Assembly (NCBI GenBank): GCA_015680685.1
Contig: MNCI01020374.1
Coordinates: forward strand, 146,317 to 210,316
Reading direction: 5' to 3'
Source: Gnetum montanum
Lineage: Eukaryota > Streptophyta > Gnetopsida > Gnetales > Gnetaceae
DNA: 64,000 bases
Every line of letters begins with the position of its first letter. The first letter of the stretch is position 1. Below, one piece after another: positions 46,626 through 56,716 of the stretch. The translations under genes were made by a program, and so were the position numbers. The notes beneath the pieces were generated by a model. That model saw only the letters and a list, made by a program, of their open reading frames with translations. It was not told the DNA's origin and searched no databases.

Positions 46626-47714
46626 AGTATGCTTGACATAACGGAGACAGTTAGGATTCCCACAAGGCATTTAAAAGATAGTTGGATCAAATGTTTAGAC
46701 ATGAACAATATCCCACGATTTGAAGGGGGATACAACGCAGATTCGCAAAATCATTTACAGGAATTCCATGATGCCTATGGCTTGCAAAATATAGAAAATG
46801 AGTGGAAAAAACTTAAGTTGTTCCCAAGAAAACTCACCAAAGAAGCAGAGAGTTGGTATCGGTCCTTAGAATTGGAAACCATCAGGAGGTGGAGTATGAT
46901 GCTAGAACTATTCAATGAAAAGTATCAAACATATACCAGAGTGTCAAATTTGCGTAAGTAGATCCAGGGCTGGAAGTAAGATACTCATGAACCCTAGGAT
47001 GCTGCCATGACCCGCTACTAGACATTGTTACATTGTTGCCTGGGCCATGGGTACGCTTAGCGGGATCAACCTCACCACATCGTGGATGGGCTAAGGCATG
47101 AAACTAGAAGAACCCTTGGAACTTATGCCCAAGGGAGACTCTCACAACTTAGAGCCCATGAAGTACATAGCTTGTTGGAACAAGTAGCAAAAGAAGAAGA
47201 TGAGCTACGAAAAAGGGAAAGTGCGGAAGAGTACAACTATGATCCCTCTCTTCGGAAGAAGGGAGTGAAGTTTTGCGCTGAAGAGGATGAGTCACCAATC
47301 GAAGAGTTGGTGAACAAAAAGACCTTCCCGCTTCAAAAGTTAACAACAAAAATAGCGGCTAAGGTAGATGATGTATGGAGTTCCTTAGACTCTAAAATTG
47401 AAGCTGTCTTAAAAATTGTAGAAGATTCTAAGGTAGAACAAAGTAGTGACAAAGGTAAGAAAATGTGGAGAGATTTAGGCCCTGCACATAACAAGGGTAA
47501 GGGGAAAATCACTAACTTCGATGTAGCTGTGGACTCTGACACAGACGATGATGGTGGATGTGAGATCTGCCACTATGACCATCCTAAGGGATGTTGTCCA
47601 ATTATCTCACATCTACAAGAGTCTAGGGTGTATGCGCTTAATCCAAGACTCAACCAACGGAAAACACCCCGAAGGTTACCTTATCCACAAGGTAATCCAA
47701 GGCAGTTCCACTAA
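46626..47714 (+). pseudogene. Gag capsid and zinc-knuckle of C
   Basis: 46629-46961: IPTRHLKDSWIK, MNNIPRFEGGYNADSQNHLQ, LKLFPRKLTKEAESWYRSL, RRWSMMLELFNEKY. A stop (TAG at the Gln of RK-QIQGW) and a damaged stretch follow. The open part 47082-47714 has DGLRHETRRTLGTYAQGRLS and an acidic linker, and ends with CEICHYDHPKGCCP, a knuckle of C-x2-C-x3-H-x3-C spacing. It is the most complete gag of the family here. Confidence 0.85.
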
Positions 47715-49055
47715 TCCTTAATGTATTATCCAAGTGGAACTCCACCGCAATCCATCGAACAACATCAATAATGGCAATACCCACAGTCATGGGGGATGCC
47801 ATCCCTGAAACATCAATACCCTTATCGGTAGCCTGACCCTTATGGATATTATATGCAACAACCAATTTCTCCAAGTGACTCTATGAGTCACTCAACTCCC
47901 AACTGTCACTACCAAGTTCAAGAGTACTTCAGAAGGACTCCTTCTCCTCCAGGAGACACTCCATACCCATACCATCCTCCTAATCCATCTGCACCTCTTC
48001 CACCAGTAGTGGTTCCCATAACACCTCCTACTCCAACAATGCAAGGGGAACTACCTACCCAACCGCAACAACGTCATGCTACAAGAGCTATAAATATCCA
48101 ACCTGCTGCTGGTTATTACAACTATAAAAAGAGAAGACCTTTCTTCAGAACCAAAATCCCAGACAAACTCTCGCAACAACAAGCAGTTGGGCCCATGTAC
48201 ACTCCTCCACCATCTAACACTTTGGAGCACCCTTCAGTCCAACAGAGCTTAACGCATATGGTTATGTTGATGCATACCGTAACTAACTCGATCAAGGTAG
48301 GCCACCTTCCCAGGAAACTAACTGATCTTGGTAGTCCCTTAATCTATTTACAAATTGCTGAAAATAAACCACATAGGGCTCTTCTTGACTCAGGTTCTAG
48401 AGTTAACTTAATTTCACAAGAGATGTATCATGCCTGGAACCTGCCCTAACTTAAGAAGAGCAACATTCAACTAGAGTTGGTAGACTAGTCCATCACCATT
48501 CCCTTGGGATTGGTGGATGACATCATTACCACTATGTGTGATTGGTCTTACCCAGCTAATTTTTTGGTGATTGAAGTAAACAACAATGAAGNTTCTTACC
48601 CAGCTAATTTTTTGGTGATTGAAGTAAACAACAATGAAGGGTACTTCCCAATTATAATGGGAAGGGCATGGCTAAGTAAAGTAGATGCATGCCTTAGGAT
48701 CTGTGATCTTTCCTTGGAAATCTATAAGATAAACATTTGTGGAAAGATCGAGAAGAGAAAAGTTCCATGCATCACATACAGTGATTCATCAGGTGATGAC
48801 ATGGAGGAAATGCCTCCATGTAACAGGTGTGCTCTTGAAACTTTGAAACAAATATTCCTGTATGTAGCAACCACACAACTAGTAGTAGGCACCCCATGGT
48901 TGACAGCTACTAGAAGGAGCAACCAAATATGCATGGAACAAACTGAGGAAACCCATGCCCATAACGAAAGCATATATACATTGGAATATGAGCATCGCCA
49001 ACTTCCATCCCTTAATCTAAGATCATCAATTAGGAGGAGTTGGGCCCTTCTATGA
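47715..49055 (+). pseudogene. Linker and protease of C
   Basis: The linker 47715-48200 is Pro/Tyr/Gln-rich (PYPYHPPNPSAPLPPVVVP). The protease reads LPRKLTDLGSPLIYLQIAEN, ALLDSGSRVNLIS (catalytic DSG), ELVD*SITIPLGLVDDI, SYPANFLVIEVNNNEGYFP and IMGRAWLSKVDA, and ends at 49055 in NLRSSIRRSWALL. A 46-bp segment is repeated around an n at 48592, probably an assembly artefact. RT does not follow. Confidence 0.85.
48546..48638 (+). other. Duplicate flanking a single n, probable assembly artefact
   Basis: The sequence TCTTACCCAGCTAATTTTTT...AACAATGAAG stands on both sides of the n at 48592 with no difference. Real duplications in this window have diverged, so an unmerged overlap at a scaffold join is more likely. 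It adds 16 codons in frame to the protease. Confidence 0.8.
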
Positions 49056-51029
49056 AATTCAAATAGGCTCTCATTATTTTGAATCTCTCCCTTTCCACTC
49101 AGTCATGGGGGAGATGGCCACCTATGCTAATCATATGGGGCCCTCAGTTCTTTTTCAATTTTTTTTACACATTTTTTTCACATTTTTGTCTTACACGTTT
49201 TTTTTTACAAATTTCTTTGACTTTTCTAGTTTTTGTTTTACAACATCGTTATACTTTTTCCATTTTGTGTGTGTGTGTGTATGTTCCACCATGTAAGTTT
49301 GTCACCCAATAAGTGTTCGGAATGATGGTATGAACTATTTTCATGATGATTGCTAATGTTTAGTTTTTACCTTTAAGTCACGATGTTGATACTAAGGTAT
49401 GTTTCTTTTGATATGGTAGGCAATGAGACCACTTCATCCATCCATCCACTAGTTTCTATGGTCTCTCTCAGCTTGGAAATGTACAGTCCCCTTCTAATAA
49501 GAACTTAGGTGACTGGGTATTTCTGAAACTAAGGAAGGACTCAAGGATTGAAAAGGGTGTGACTTCAAGGGAACTTGATGCTTTTGTGTTGGCTGTTCTC
49601 TTGGGTGCTTGGATGTTTTCTTTTTGATTTTTTCTTGCCTTTCCGATGTTACCCAATTATCGGAAGCTGAGTCAATAAAAATAAGAAGTCTTTACATGGT
49701 GTGGTTCTCATGCATAAAAAAAAAAACAGAAAAAAAAACTAAGTGAGAATTCAAAGCACACCCCTTACACAAAATAAGCTTGGGCTACAAACACTGGTTA
49801 TGGAACCAAGCGTGTTCCCTCTAACTAAGGCCCTTCTCGCTTCCCATTCTCTCCTTTGTTTCGTCGGAATGGTGGTGACTCTTGGAGAAGGCATTCTTGT
49901 TATCCAAGTGGATGGTTTAGCCAAATGCATTGATGCTAAGTCACTGGATGTGGTTGGTTTGAGGCCAGACTTGGAATGGGATTTGCTAAGTCACATTAAT
50001 CATGCAACACACAAGGGGCTATACACCACCTTGTTCTTGGGATTCCATTCCATCCTCTTCTCTCCACCCTTCTCTCCACCGTTCTCTTCATTGTTCACCT
50101 CATTGCCGATTGTATCATTAGTGTATATTTTGGTAGATGCATTGTTTTCTTTTTGGTACATTCTTGCAGTTAAGACTTTAACTCTTATTCCAAATAACAT
50201 TCTCGGAGCCTACAGACTCTTTGAATGTGGGTTTGTCAGGGCATTACGGGCATGAGCCTACTTTGGGGAGGACCCACTAACATTCCTATTTGGAACATTA
50301 GTTAAAGTCTTTCCCCTGCCATTTTGCAATTAATTTTATTTTGTTCATTTCCATCTTGAAATCCATTTCATCGATGCCATAGTTGTCCCTTTTTATCTAT
50401 CTTTCTTACTCCTTTCCTTTCTTCATTCTAACGCTACCGGAGGTTCGCGATTAGTCATGGGGGTACGGGGCCCAATTTTTTCGATTTTCTCCTAGCCCTG
50501 AATTTTTTGATTTTCTTCCTAACCCCTACACCTTCGGTAGTCATCATTAATATATTCCCCAATTCGTATTAGCCATACCACAACCTAGCCAATGGACCTA
50601 CACCAAAGCAAGGTATCAATTACATGATGATTCATTTATCCTTGCTAATATAAGATTGTGTTGTGTGTGTAGATGACAATCATAAAAATAACGTATTGGA
50701 TCTAGAGCAAACACTTGGAATGGAGCAGCACTGAAGCAGCTATGCAAGGAGCAAGATCGATGGTGTGCTTATGGATTGACAACGAAGGCGCAATCTTGAT
50801 GTTGGCAGCAGCAACACTTCTTTCTCTCTCTCTCTCTCTTTCTCAGCTGCCAACAAAGGCCTGATGTCATTGTAATAAGATGTTCACCCTTGTTGTCATG
50901 AACACTAGTTTTGTCAAGTCTTATAATGATGATCCGTTCACATGTCATCCCATTAGTTCCATTCCCCTCAATAATTCCATATCTTACCGATATTATTGTA
51001 AGGAACTCGAGGACGAGTTTTCATTCAGT
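49056..51029 (+). other. Post-protease tail of C
   Basis: Noncoding, homologous to the post-integrase spacers of A and B (CAGTCATGGGGGAGATGG near 49101, T-rich tract, (GT)n at 49267-49280, hairpin at 49698-49762, GGGGAGGACCCACTAAC near 50265). A (TC)n tract lies at 50821-50846. The local open frame 49743-50255 has no family resemblance and lies over this spacer. Confidence 0.8.
49698..49762 (+). repeat. Conserved hairpin in the tail of C
   Basis: GGTGTGGTTCTCAT, an A-rich loop of about 30 nt, then GTGAGAATTCAAAGCACACC. Imperfect pairing of both arms. The same structure occurs in A and, in three copies, in B. Confidence 0.65.
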
Positions 51030-51039
51030 AATGGGGGTA
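51030..51039 (+). promoter_or_regulatory. Polypurine tract of C
   Basis: AATGGGGGTA directly before the 3' LTR, preceded by CTCGAGGACGAGTTTTCATT, a phrase also seen before the LTR of A. Confidence 0.75.
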
Positions 51040-52021
51040 TGATGAGACACGATTCGCATGAGCCGTGATATTGCATACACGATATTGCGGCCATCGCGAT
51101 ATCACGTGATCCCCTGCGATGTCGCGTACGCGATATCGCGGTCCGCCACCAAATCTATAAATAAGAGGCAACACTCCCCTTATTTTCCATCCTAGGCTAG
51201 AAGTAGGAAAACTCTGGCAGATTGATCACTCCAGAGATAGAATATTTTCCATGTGCCTGCAATAGGAGTCCCCAAGTGAACGGATCTTTATTCGAGCAAC
51301 ATTGTACCTAAATGCAAGTTGTGTACGACAATAAAGACGAGCTTTGTGGATAAACCTTGCAGTGCATGGAATAGGATTTATTACTTGTTATTTATTACCT
51401 ATTATTTATTACCCTGCAGTACCGCGGCATGAGTATGACTTGATTATGAGAATTTACAGATGTGTACGGCTAATCAAGGAATCGGCTGCTCATCGCGATT
51501 AGATTCTCTTACCCTCAACTGTTAGAATGCGGAATGATTACAACTTGATTACGAGCATCTAAGGATGTGTACGGCTAGTGAAGGAATAGATGCTCATTAC
51601 ACTTAGGCTAGTTAAGTGCCTCAGTACGACCACTTCGAGCACGTGCGTTACGCGTGGTGATCCCAGTAACGATTAGCGTTTGGTAGCCGTGGTTGCATAG
51701 TTCAAGGTGTGTACGGTAAGTGGGAATGGATGTTGACGCTAGTTAATTTAGACTTAGTTCATTAGTTAGAGTTAGTTAGTTTCTCAACCCTTCACCCTTT
51801 AGCATAGAAGACATAAAACATAAAAAACTATAAAAATCATATACCTCAGACTTACTTAATTATACACTGTGACAACTATAAGTAAGTCTAGGAAGACAAC
51901 AAATGATTAACCCCAAGTGTTCCATGGGGCGTGTAGGCACTTAGTTTACGAAGTTCGACCGGATCACGCATGCTATGCTCATTTTGTATGGTTGAGTGTA
52001 GGGGTACCTCGCCACTCATCA
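51040..52021 (+). mobile_element. 3' LTR of C
   Basis: 982 bp, TGATGAGACACG to CCACTCATCA. Its U3 keeps about three GATATCGCG-like palindromes (51066-51141) where the 5' LTR has fewer. TATA at 51156-51163. Followed by ATCTT at 52022-52026. Confidence 0.92.
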
Positions 52022-52880
52022 ATCTTCCAAAGATTTCTTTACAAATCCATATTTTAAGAATTAATAAACACTATTTCCAACTTTTGCATTGAAGTCTCCA
52101 CAAAGAATAAATGGAACTAGATTGGTACAACTTAGGAATAACTTCTTCTTCAAAATTTATTCTATTTACTTAATCAAGTATGCTCCTTGACAAAGTATAA
52201 CATCTAAACATGTTGGTTTGGCAATTAAATGTATGTTAACCATGCAAACACATCTTTCTGATAGATGAACTTTTAGAATCATTGCTAGGGCTATGTGATT
52301 TTTTTGAAATCTTAATTGTTCCTTCTTTTCCATCACTTGAAGTTTTAGAATTTCAAAAATCATATTTTCTAAACTCCATTTAGATCTTAGTACCAATTCA
52401 AACTTTGCTTCTTTATAAAAGACCACACAACCATCTATGTTGCAATTTCTACAATATTCTAATTTGTATGGCTCAAAAGAAGAACTTCCATAAGAACTTT
52501 TTGCTTATAAATACCTTTGTATCCCATCTTTCCCAAGTCTTTCGGAATTGATATAGAAATTCCCATGTCAATACTTCTTGTAAGCACAACACATCAGTGT
52601 CCAAATCTTGTAATTCTGCTAAAATGTGTAGGTATTGATATTTGTGCCAATCGAAGACCCATTATGGACATAGTAGATATTGTTTCTCACTCACTAGGGA
52701 TCTTGCAAGCATGTTGTATGTTGCAAATTTCATTCTCATTCTTGAATTCTTATCTAGATCATTTCTTTTGATGAATATTATACTCCTTATCGAAACAAGA
52801 TTTTGTATCTTCATGTTGTTTTGCCCTATGTTTTCATTGCAAGATGGATTGTTATACCATTTTCTTGATGGTTGAAGATT
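52022..52880 (-). pseudogene. CCR4-like deadenylase pseudogene, N-terminal and middle part
   Basis: Minus-strand remnant of an endonuclease/exonuclease/phosphatase (EEP) domain of the CCR4 family, which removes poly(A) tails from mRNA. From 52880 downward: SRKWYNNPSCNENIG, KFATYNMLARS (metal-binding Asn), YLLCP*WVFDWHKYQYLHI, DTDVLCLQEV (catalytic Glu), MGYKGIYKQK, NIDGCVVFYKEAKFELVL, KNHIALAMILKV, CMVNIHL (NTH-type His), KPTCLDV-L-Q, and PFILCGDFNAKVGNSVY (catalytic Asp-Asn) ending KKSLED at C's insertion point. All blocks are in the order and spacing of plant CCR4 homologues, with no intron-like gap. There is one stop (TAA) and at least three frameshifts. Its C-terminal part is at 44230-44644. 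Confidence 0.88.
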
Positions 52881-53125
52881 GTTCTATTTGTTCAACTAAT
52901 TTTCCAACTAATACATCAACTAATCTTTTAACAGATACATCAATTGATAATCAACTACATCAACTGAATAACTATATTATCTATTTTTATAATTATATTA
53001 TATAATTTTAGTAATATATAATGACATCATATAATAATATGTAACTATATTATCTAATTTTAGTAATATATAATTAAATTACCTAATTTTTAGTAGTATT
53101 TAACTATATTATTTTTGACGACCTT
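52881..53125. repeat. AT-rich short tandem repeat
   Basis: First a set of ACATCAACTAAT-like units (52885-52970), then four or five units of about 30-60 bp containing TAACTATATTATCTAATTTT and AGTAATATATAAT. Nothing coding. Confidence 0.65.
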
Positions 53126-53556
53126 TCTACCCCCTTTGAGAACATTGACTTCAGTAGTGTAAATAATGACATGCCATAGTGATCTTAAGATTATCTGCAA
53201 GGGCTATGCACTAAATCTTAAAGCCTAAAAGGTTAAATTTATAATATCATTGAATTATAGGATGCTCATATAATAAATCTGGCATCACCATTAAGTTTAA
53301 AAGGGTAAAAAAATGTTAGAAATGACTATTCATATGTTGAAAATGAACATCATATGTTGGAGTGATGCCAAAATTAAACTTTTGAGGATCTCAAGGCACT
53401 ATATCAAGCAAGGAGTAAAAACTAATTTTTGGGATTCCCTAGGATGGATTTGACTCCACCATTGAGCTAGAAAGGTTGAAATCTATAGGAAATGACTCTT
53501 CATTTCCCAAAAAATGTTTTCAAAATCAAAAGTTATGGCTTCTGGCATCTAAGTAC

Positions 53557-53672
53557 TTTGGTGTGAGAAACAAGACTTCTCGAGAGGTCACCCATCCTAG
53601 TTCTACTCTAGAGCGAGCATGCTTAATTGTGGAATTTTTATCTCTTTTGCTACCATTGCACCAAATTTTTAT
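53557..53672 (-). ncRNA. 5S rRNA-derived segment (decayed)
   Basis: The plus strand reads GAGAGGTCACCCATCCTAGT then TCTACTCTAGAGCGAGCATG and CTTAATTGTGGAATT. This is the reverse complement of the middle of plant 5S rRNA, GAGTACTACTAGGATGGGTGACC and upstream. The outer ends TTGGTGTGAG and CTACCATTGCACCA match the two ends of the gene, so it spans nearly all of the 120-nt molecule with a deletion of about 13 nt. The pol III C-box core (GGATGGGTGACC) is intact. It may be a pseudogene, a 5S-derived SINE, or the 5S part of a Cassandra-type LTR. Confidence 0.8.
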
Positions 53673-53919
53673 TTTGGAAATTATTTTCACAAGTTCCTAA
53701 TTTCAATTGATAGTTCAATGACAAAAATCTAAATTCTCCATTAATTGGTGGGAATTTCAAATTTTTTTTGTTAGTTGATGAAAATTAAAAAAAAAATTGT
53801 CATATAATGAAAAATATGACATTTCATTATCAACAGCTATAGTGATGCATCGTTTCAAGGTTTGCATGACCTTTCTCTGGGTTGACTTTTGGTGGAGAGG
53901 TAGTTATCGTCAGTGTTTG

Positions 53920-54027
53920 AAGAGGCAATGATGGACGACATTGGAGGTAGTGATGGCCAATGCTGGAGATAGTGATGGGTAGCATTGGAGGTAGTGATGG
54001 ACAGTAGAGGAGGTAGTGATGGGTGAC
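53920..54027. repeat. 21-bp minisatellite, left part
   Basis: Units of TGGAGGTAGTGATGGGTAGCAT (one base varied), about five copies. It continues as 54778-54960. Solo LTR D splits the array. Confidence 0.8.
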
Positions 54028-54772
54028 TAATGAGAGTGGTTACTCTAGTAGTTATTCTAATTATTAGAGTGGTTACTCTAGCAGTTACTCTAGTAGTTAT
54101 TCTAATTATTAGAGTGGTTACTGTAGTAGTTACTTTAGTAGTTATTTTAATTATTAGAGTAGTTACTCTAATTATTAGAGTAGTTGCTCCCAAGCCTATA
54201 AATACAATGCCTAGGCACACAATTGGAAAGAAGTCTTTTAGCATTCAAGTAGTAAAACTCTTATAATTTGTTTGAAAGAGTATTTTCCAAGTGGCCATAG
54301 CAGGAGGTCTAAGTGTAGACGGATCTTTATTAGAGCATTGTGTACCTAAGCATACCTTGTGTATGGCAATAAAGATGAGCTCTTTGATTCATCCTTGTAG
54401 CACTTGAGATTTGTTTTCTTACACATTTCTTTTATTTTATTTTCTTATGCATTTATTTATTTTATTTTACTTTATGCACTTTACATTTCTATTATTANNN
54501 NNNNNNNNNNNNNNNNNNNNNNNNNNNNNNNNNNNNNNNNNNNNNNNNNNNNNNNNNNNNNNNNNNNNNNNNNNNNNNNNNNNNNNNNNNNNNNNNNNNN
54601 NNNNNNNNNNNNNNNNNNNNNNNNNNNNNNNNNNNNNNNNNNNNNNNNNNNNNNNNNNNNNNNNNNNNNNNNNNNNNNNNNNNNNNNNNNNNNNNNNNNN
54701 NNNNNNNNNTGGATCATGCGTGAAACACTTGTATTCGTATGGTTGAGCATAGGGGTACCTTGCTGCTCATCA
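54028..54772 (+). mobile_element. Solo LTR D of the A/B/C family
   Basis: Starts TAATGAGAGTGG (TGATGAG mutated) and ends TGCTGCTCATCA. It contains the shared R block at about 54283-54350 (TTTTCCAAGTGGCCATAG...ACGGATCTTTATT) and AATAAA near 54369. Flanks GTGAC and GTTAA match at three of five bases. Its U3 (54032-54190) is made of about five tandem units of GAGTGGTTACTCTAGTAGTT-type sequence. It has no internal region, as expected after LTR-LTR recombination. The middle is lost in an assembly gap. Confidence 0.8.
54498..54709. other. Assembly gap (212 n)
   Basis: Run of n inside solo LTR D. Open frames drawn across it are meaningless. Confidence 0.99.
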
Positions 54773-54777
54773 GTTAA

Positions 54778-54960
54778 ACTAGAGGCAGTGATGGATAATG
54801 TTGGAGGTAGTGATGGGTAGCATTAGAGGTAGTGATGGGTGGCATTGGAGGTAGTGATGGGCAGCATTGGAGGTAGTGATGGGTGGCACTAGAGGTAGTG
54901 ATGGGCAGCATTGGAGGTAGTGATGGATAACATTGGAGGTAGTGATGGGCGGTGATGATA
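54778..54960. repeat. 21-bp minisatellite, right part
   Basis: About eight copies of GGAGGTAGTGATGGGYRGCA (about 21 bp). Same unit as 53920-54027, from which it is separated by solo LTR D. Confidence 0.85.
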
Positions 54961-55670
54961 GGTAGCAACGACATAGTCAATGATGAGGGTTTCTGCAACA
55001 AATTTGGAAGTAGGGGGAATGACTAGTGAAGGTTTTGGTGGAATTTGGGGGTGAGAGTTTTGGTTAACAGACTACATAGCATGATCCTAATGGGTGATAA
55101 AAGTGAGAGGTAGATAATGCAGCATGACGAAGGGATGGCATGAAGTGGCAACATGGTAAGGGCACAACAATAGTGGCACTAGTGCAGATCATGGATTGTG
55201 ACAAGTGCAGGAAGGTAGAAGTATGGGGTGAGGCAGAAGCGATGTATAGTTGCATTGATACCCAGGAAATGAGTGCGAGGTTAGGTAAGCAATAGGTGTA
55301 GCAGGTAGGCAGCAAGCATAGTAGGGTAGTAGGGCACATTAGTAGGCATAAGTTGGGTGATGGTGGCCCATGCATTGTGGTAGGTGTGGAGGGTGGAGTA
55401 GTTGTGGCAAGTAGATAACATGGTGCATCGGCAAGTGGGGTGGTGGTAGATGGCGTGCAAGATTTCAAGGCATGGTTTAGATGATAGTGCTGCCCTCATA
55501 GGGCTAGTGCCATGATGACCGCAACCACAACATCGATGATTGCTATCATAGATCCAAGCTAGGGCCAGCGTGGCTACTACTGATAGGCCTAGGTTGGCAA
55601 GCAGGCTAGGGCCTTTGTCAGCAAGGTCAATAGGACATGCCATTGCTAACCTTAAGGTTAGGGCCAAAGT
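54961..55670. other. GC-richer unassigned stretch of X
   Basis: More G-rich on the plus strand than its surroundings, with many GGTAG, GTGGCA and TAGGCA words, probably an eroded extension of the minisatellite. The minus-strand open frames here (up to 134 codons, rich in His, Thr, Pro, Leu and Cys) are explained by this composition. Confidence 0.5.
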
Positions 55671-56702
55671 TGCAAATTTTTTTAAATTTATGAATATATT
55701 ATTTTTTTAATTATATATATTTTTTATTTCAATTTTCTAAAATGAATTTTTAAAGTTAGAGGATTGACGTTCGAACCCACGACCTTAAAAGTTTTTTTAA
55801 AAAATAATTTTTTAAAATATATATATTTATTTAAGGTGGGGGTTGGGGTTTGAACCCACAACCATTTACTTAAAAAAAAATTTTAACTTTTTATTATTAC
55901 TTTATTTCACCTTGACTTGGTAGTTAACATGGTGGTTTGGCCAATGACAGGGTAGGGGTTCAGTATGGGTAAATAGCAATTTTGGGTGGATTTCTAACGC
56001 TAAAATTTTGACAATTTTTTAAATAAATAATAATAATAATTTAATATTATTTTAATGCACATATAATGAGAAATTTTAAACATCAATATCTCCCAAATTG
56101 TAATTCCAATTGAGATAAAATTTGTACTGTTCGAATCATCTTGAAAAGTACTATGCATTGGACATAGTCTTAGGGTTTCAAAATGAAGTTGATTTTTTAG
56201 GAATTAAAAGGACCAAACTAGCCTATTTTGTTGAATTGACATTTCTAGCTTGACATATGGTAACTTGGAATCTTCTAGATTAATTGGATAGTGAATTTCC
56301 ACAAAACAGGATTAATTTAGGTTATGGTTACTAACTTTCTTGAACGAAATTTAACAATAATCCTAATCAATTAATAATTATAGTATTAAGATGGTAAAAG
56401 TTACCTAGATCAATGTATCATTGTCTTATTAACATCTCTTATAATTCATGAATCTTGATGAGGTGTGATCAAATCTTTGTTGGTTAATGATATTTATCAA
56501 AGAATTTTGTTGGTTTTTGGGATCTAGATGCGTAATCCATGGTTTGTGAAGTCAATGGAAAGGTATCTTCTAACTTGCATTACAAATATATGGTACATCT
56601 GGTGATGATCAATAACTTTCCATATGTTGTGGCTTCAAGGTGCATCATCAGGTTTATGTTGTAGTTGGTCCATGATTTTGAATGGCCCTTGGATTGTGGT
56701 TT
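55671..56702. other. Leader region of X next to the primer site
   Basis: Noncoding and AT-rich. Two copies of a TTTGAACCCACRACC phrase (near 55770 and 55850) sit in A/T homopolymer runs. The part 56040-56330 resembles chromovirus LTR text (a TCTCCCAAATTGTAATTCCA phrase comparable with GAGTTACAATTCTCGAGATA at 16940). No gag start is seen where one would be expected. Confidence 0.45.
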
Positions 56703-56714
56703 GTTCCGATACCA
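56703..56714 (-). promoter_or_regulatory. Primer-binding site of X (initiator-Met type)
   Basis: The minus strand reads TGGTATCGGAAC two bases inside the LTR end. The standard plant site complementary to initiator tRNA-Met is TGGTATCAGAGC. Together with the PPT at the other LTR it fixes the direction of X. Confidence 0.8.
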
Positions 56715-56716
56715 AT

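Larger units (their letters stand above)
44645..52021 (+). mobile_element. Element C: pol-deleted LTR retrotransposon
   Basis: Complete insertion of 7377 bp with LTRs of 966 and 982 bp, a primer site, gag, protease, a 2-kb tail, PPT and a perfect 5-bp target duplication. RT, RNase H and integrase are missing: the protease frame ends at 49055, and at 49060-49110 the sequence is already the post-integrase spacer seen in A at 23400. It is therefore a non-autonomous derivative of the A/B family and would have needed their RT and integrase. It is the best preserved element of the window. Confidence 0.9.

Noticed and set aside
49743-50255. Plus-strand open frame of 170 codons in the tail of C
   Set aside because: It lies over the noncoding spacer that is also present, without an open frame, in A and B.
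50821-50846. (TC)n and other simple repeats as regulatory sites
   Set aside because: Ordinary microsatellite tracts in the tail of C; nothing links them to a promoter.
53855-54266. Open frames on both strands with repeating TTLIIRITTRV / VVTLVVILI-like peptide
   Set aside because: Translation of the tandem repeat in the U3 of solo LTR D.
54404-54820. Open frames across the n run
   Set aside because: They exist only because n codons cannot be stops.
55064-55667. Two overlapping minus-strand open frames of 134 and 128 codons
   Set aside because: Low-complexity His/Thr/Pro/Leu/Cys composition produced by the GTGGCA/GGTAG-rich DNA; no family motif and no start context.
55750-55880. GTTCGAACCCACGACC and GGTTTGAACCCACAACC as tRNA T-arms
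   Set aside because: No acceptor stem, D-arm or anticodon arm can be placed around either; only the B-box-like phrase is present.
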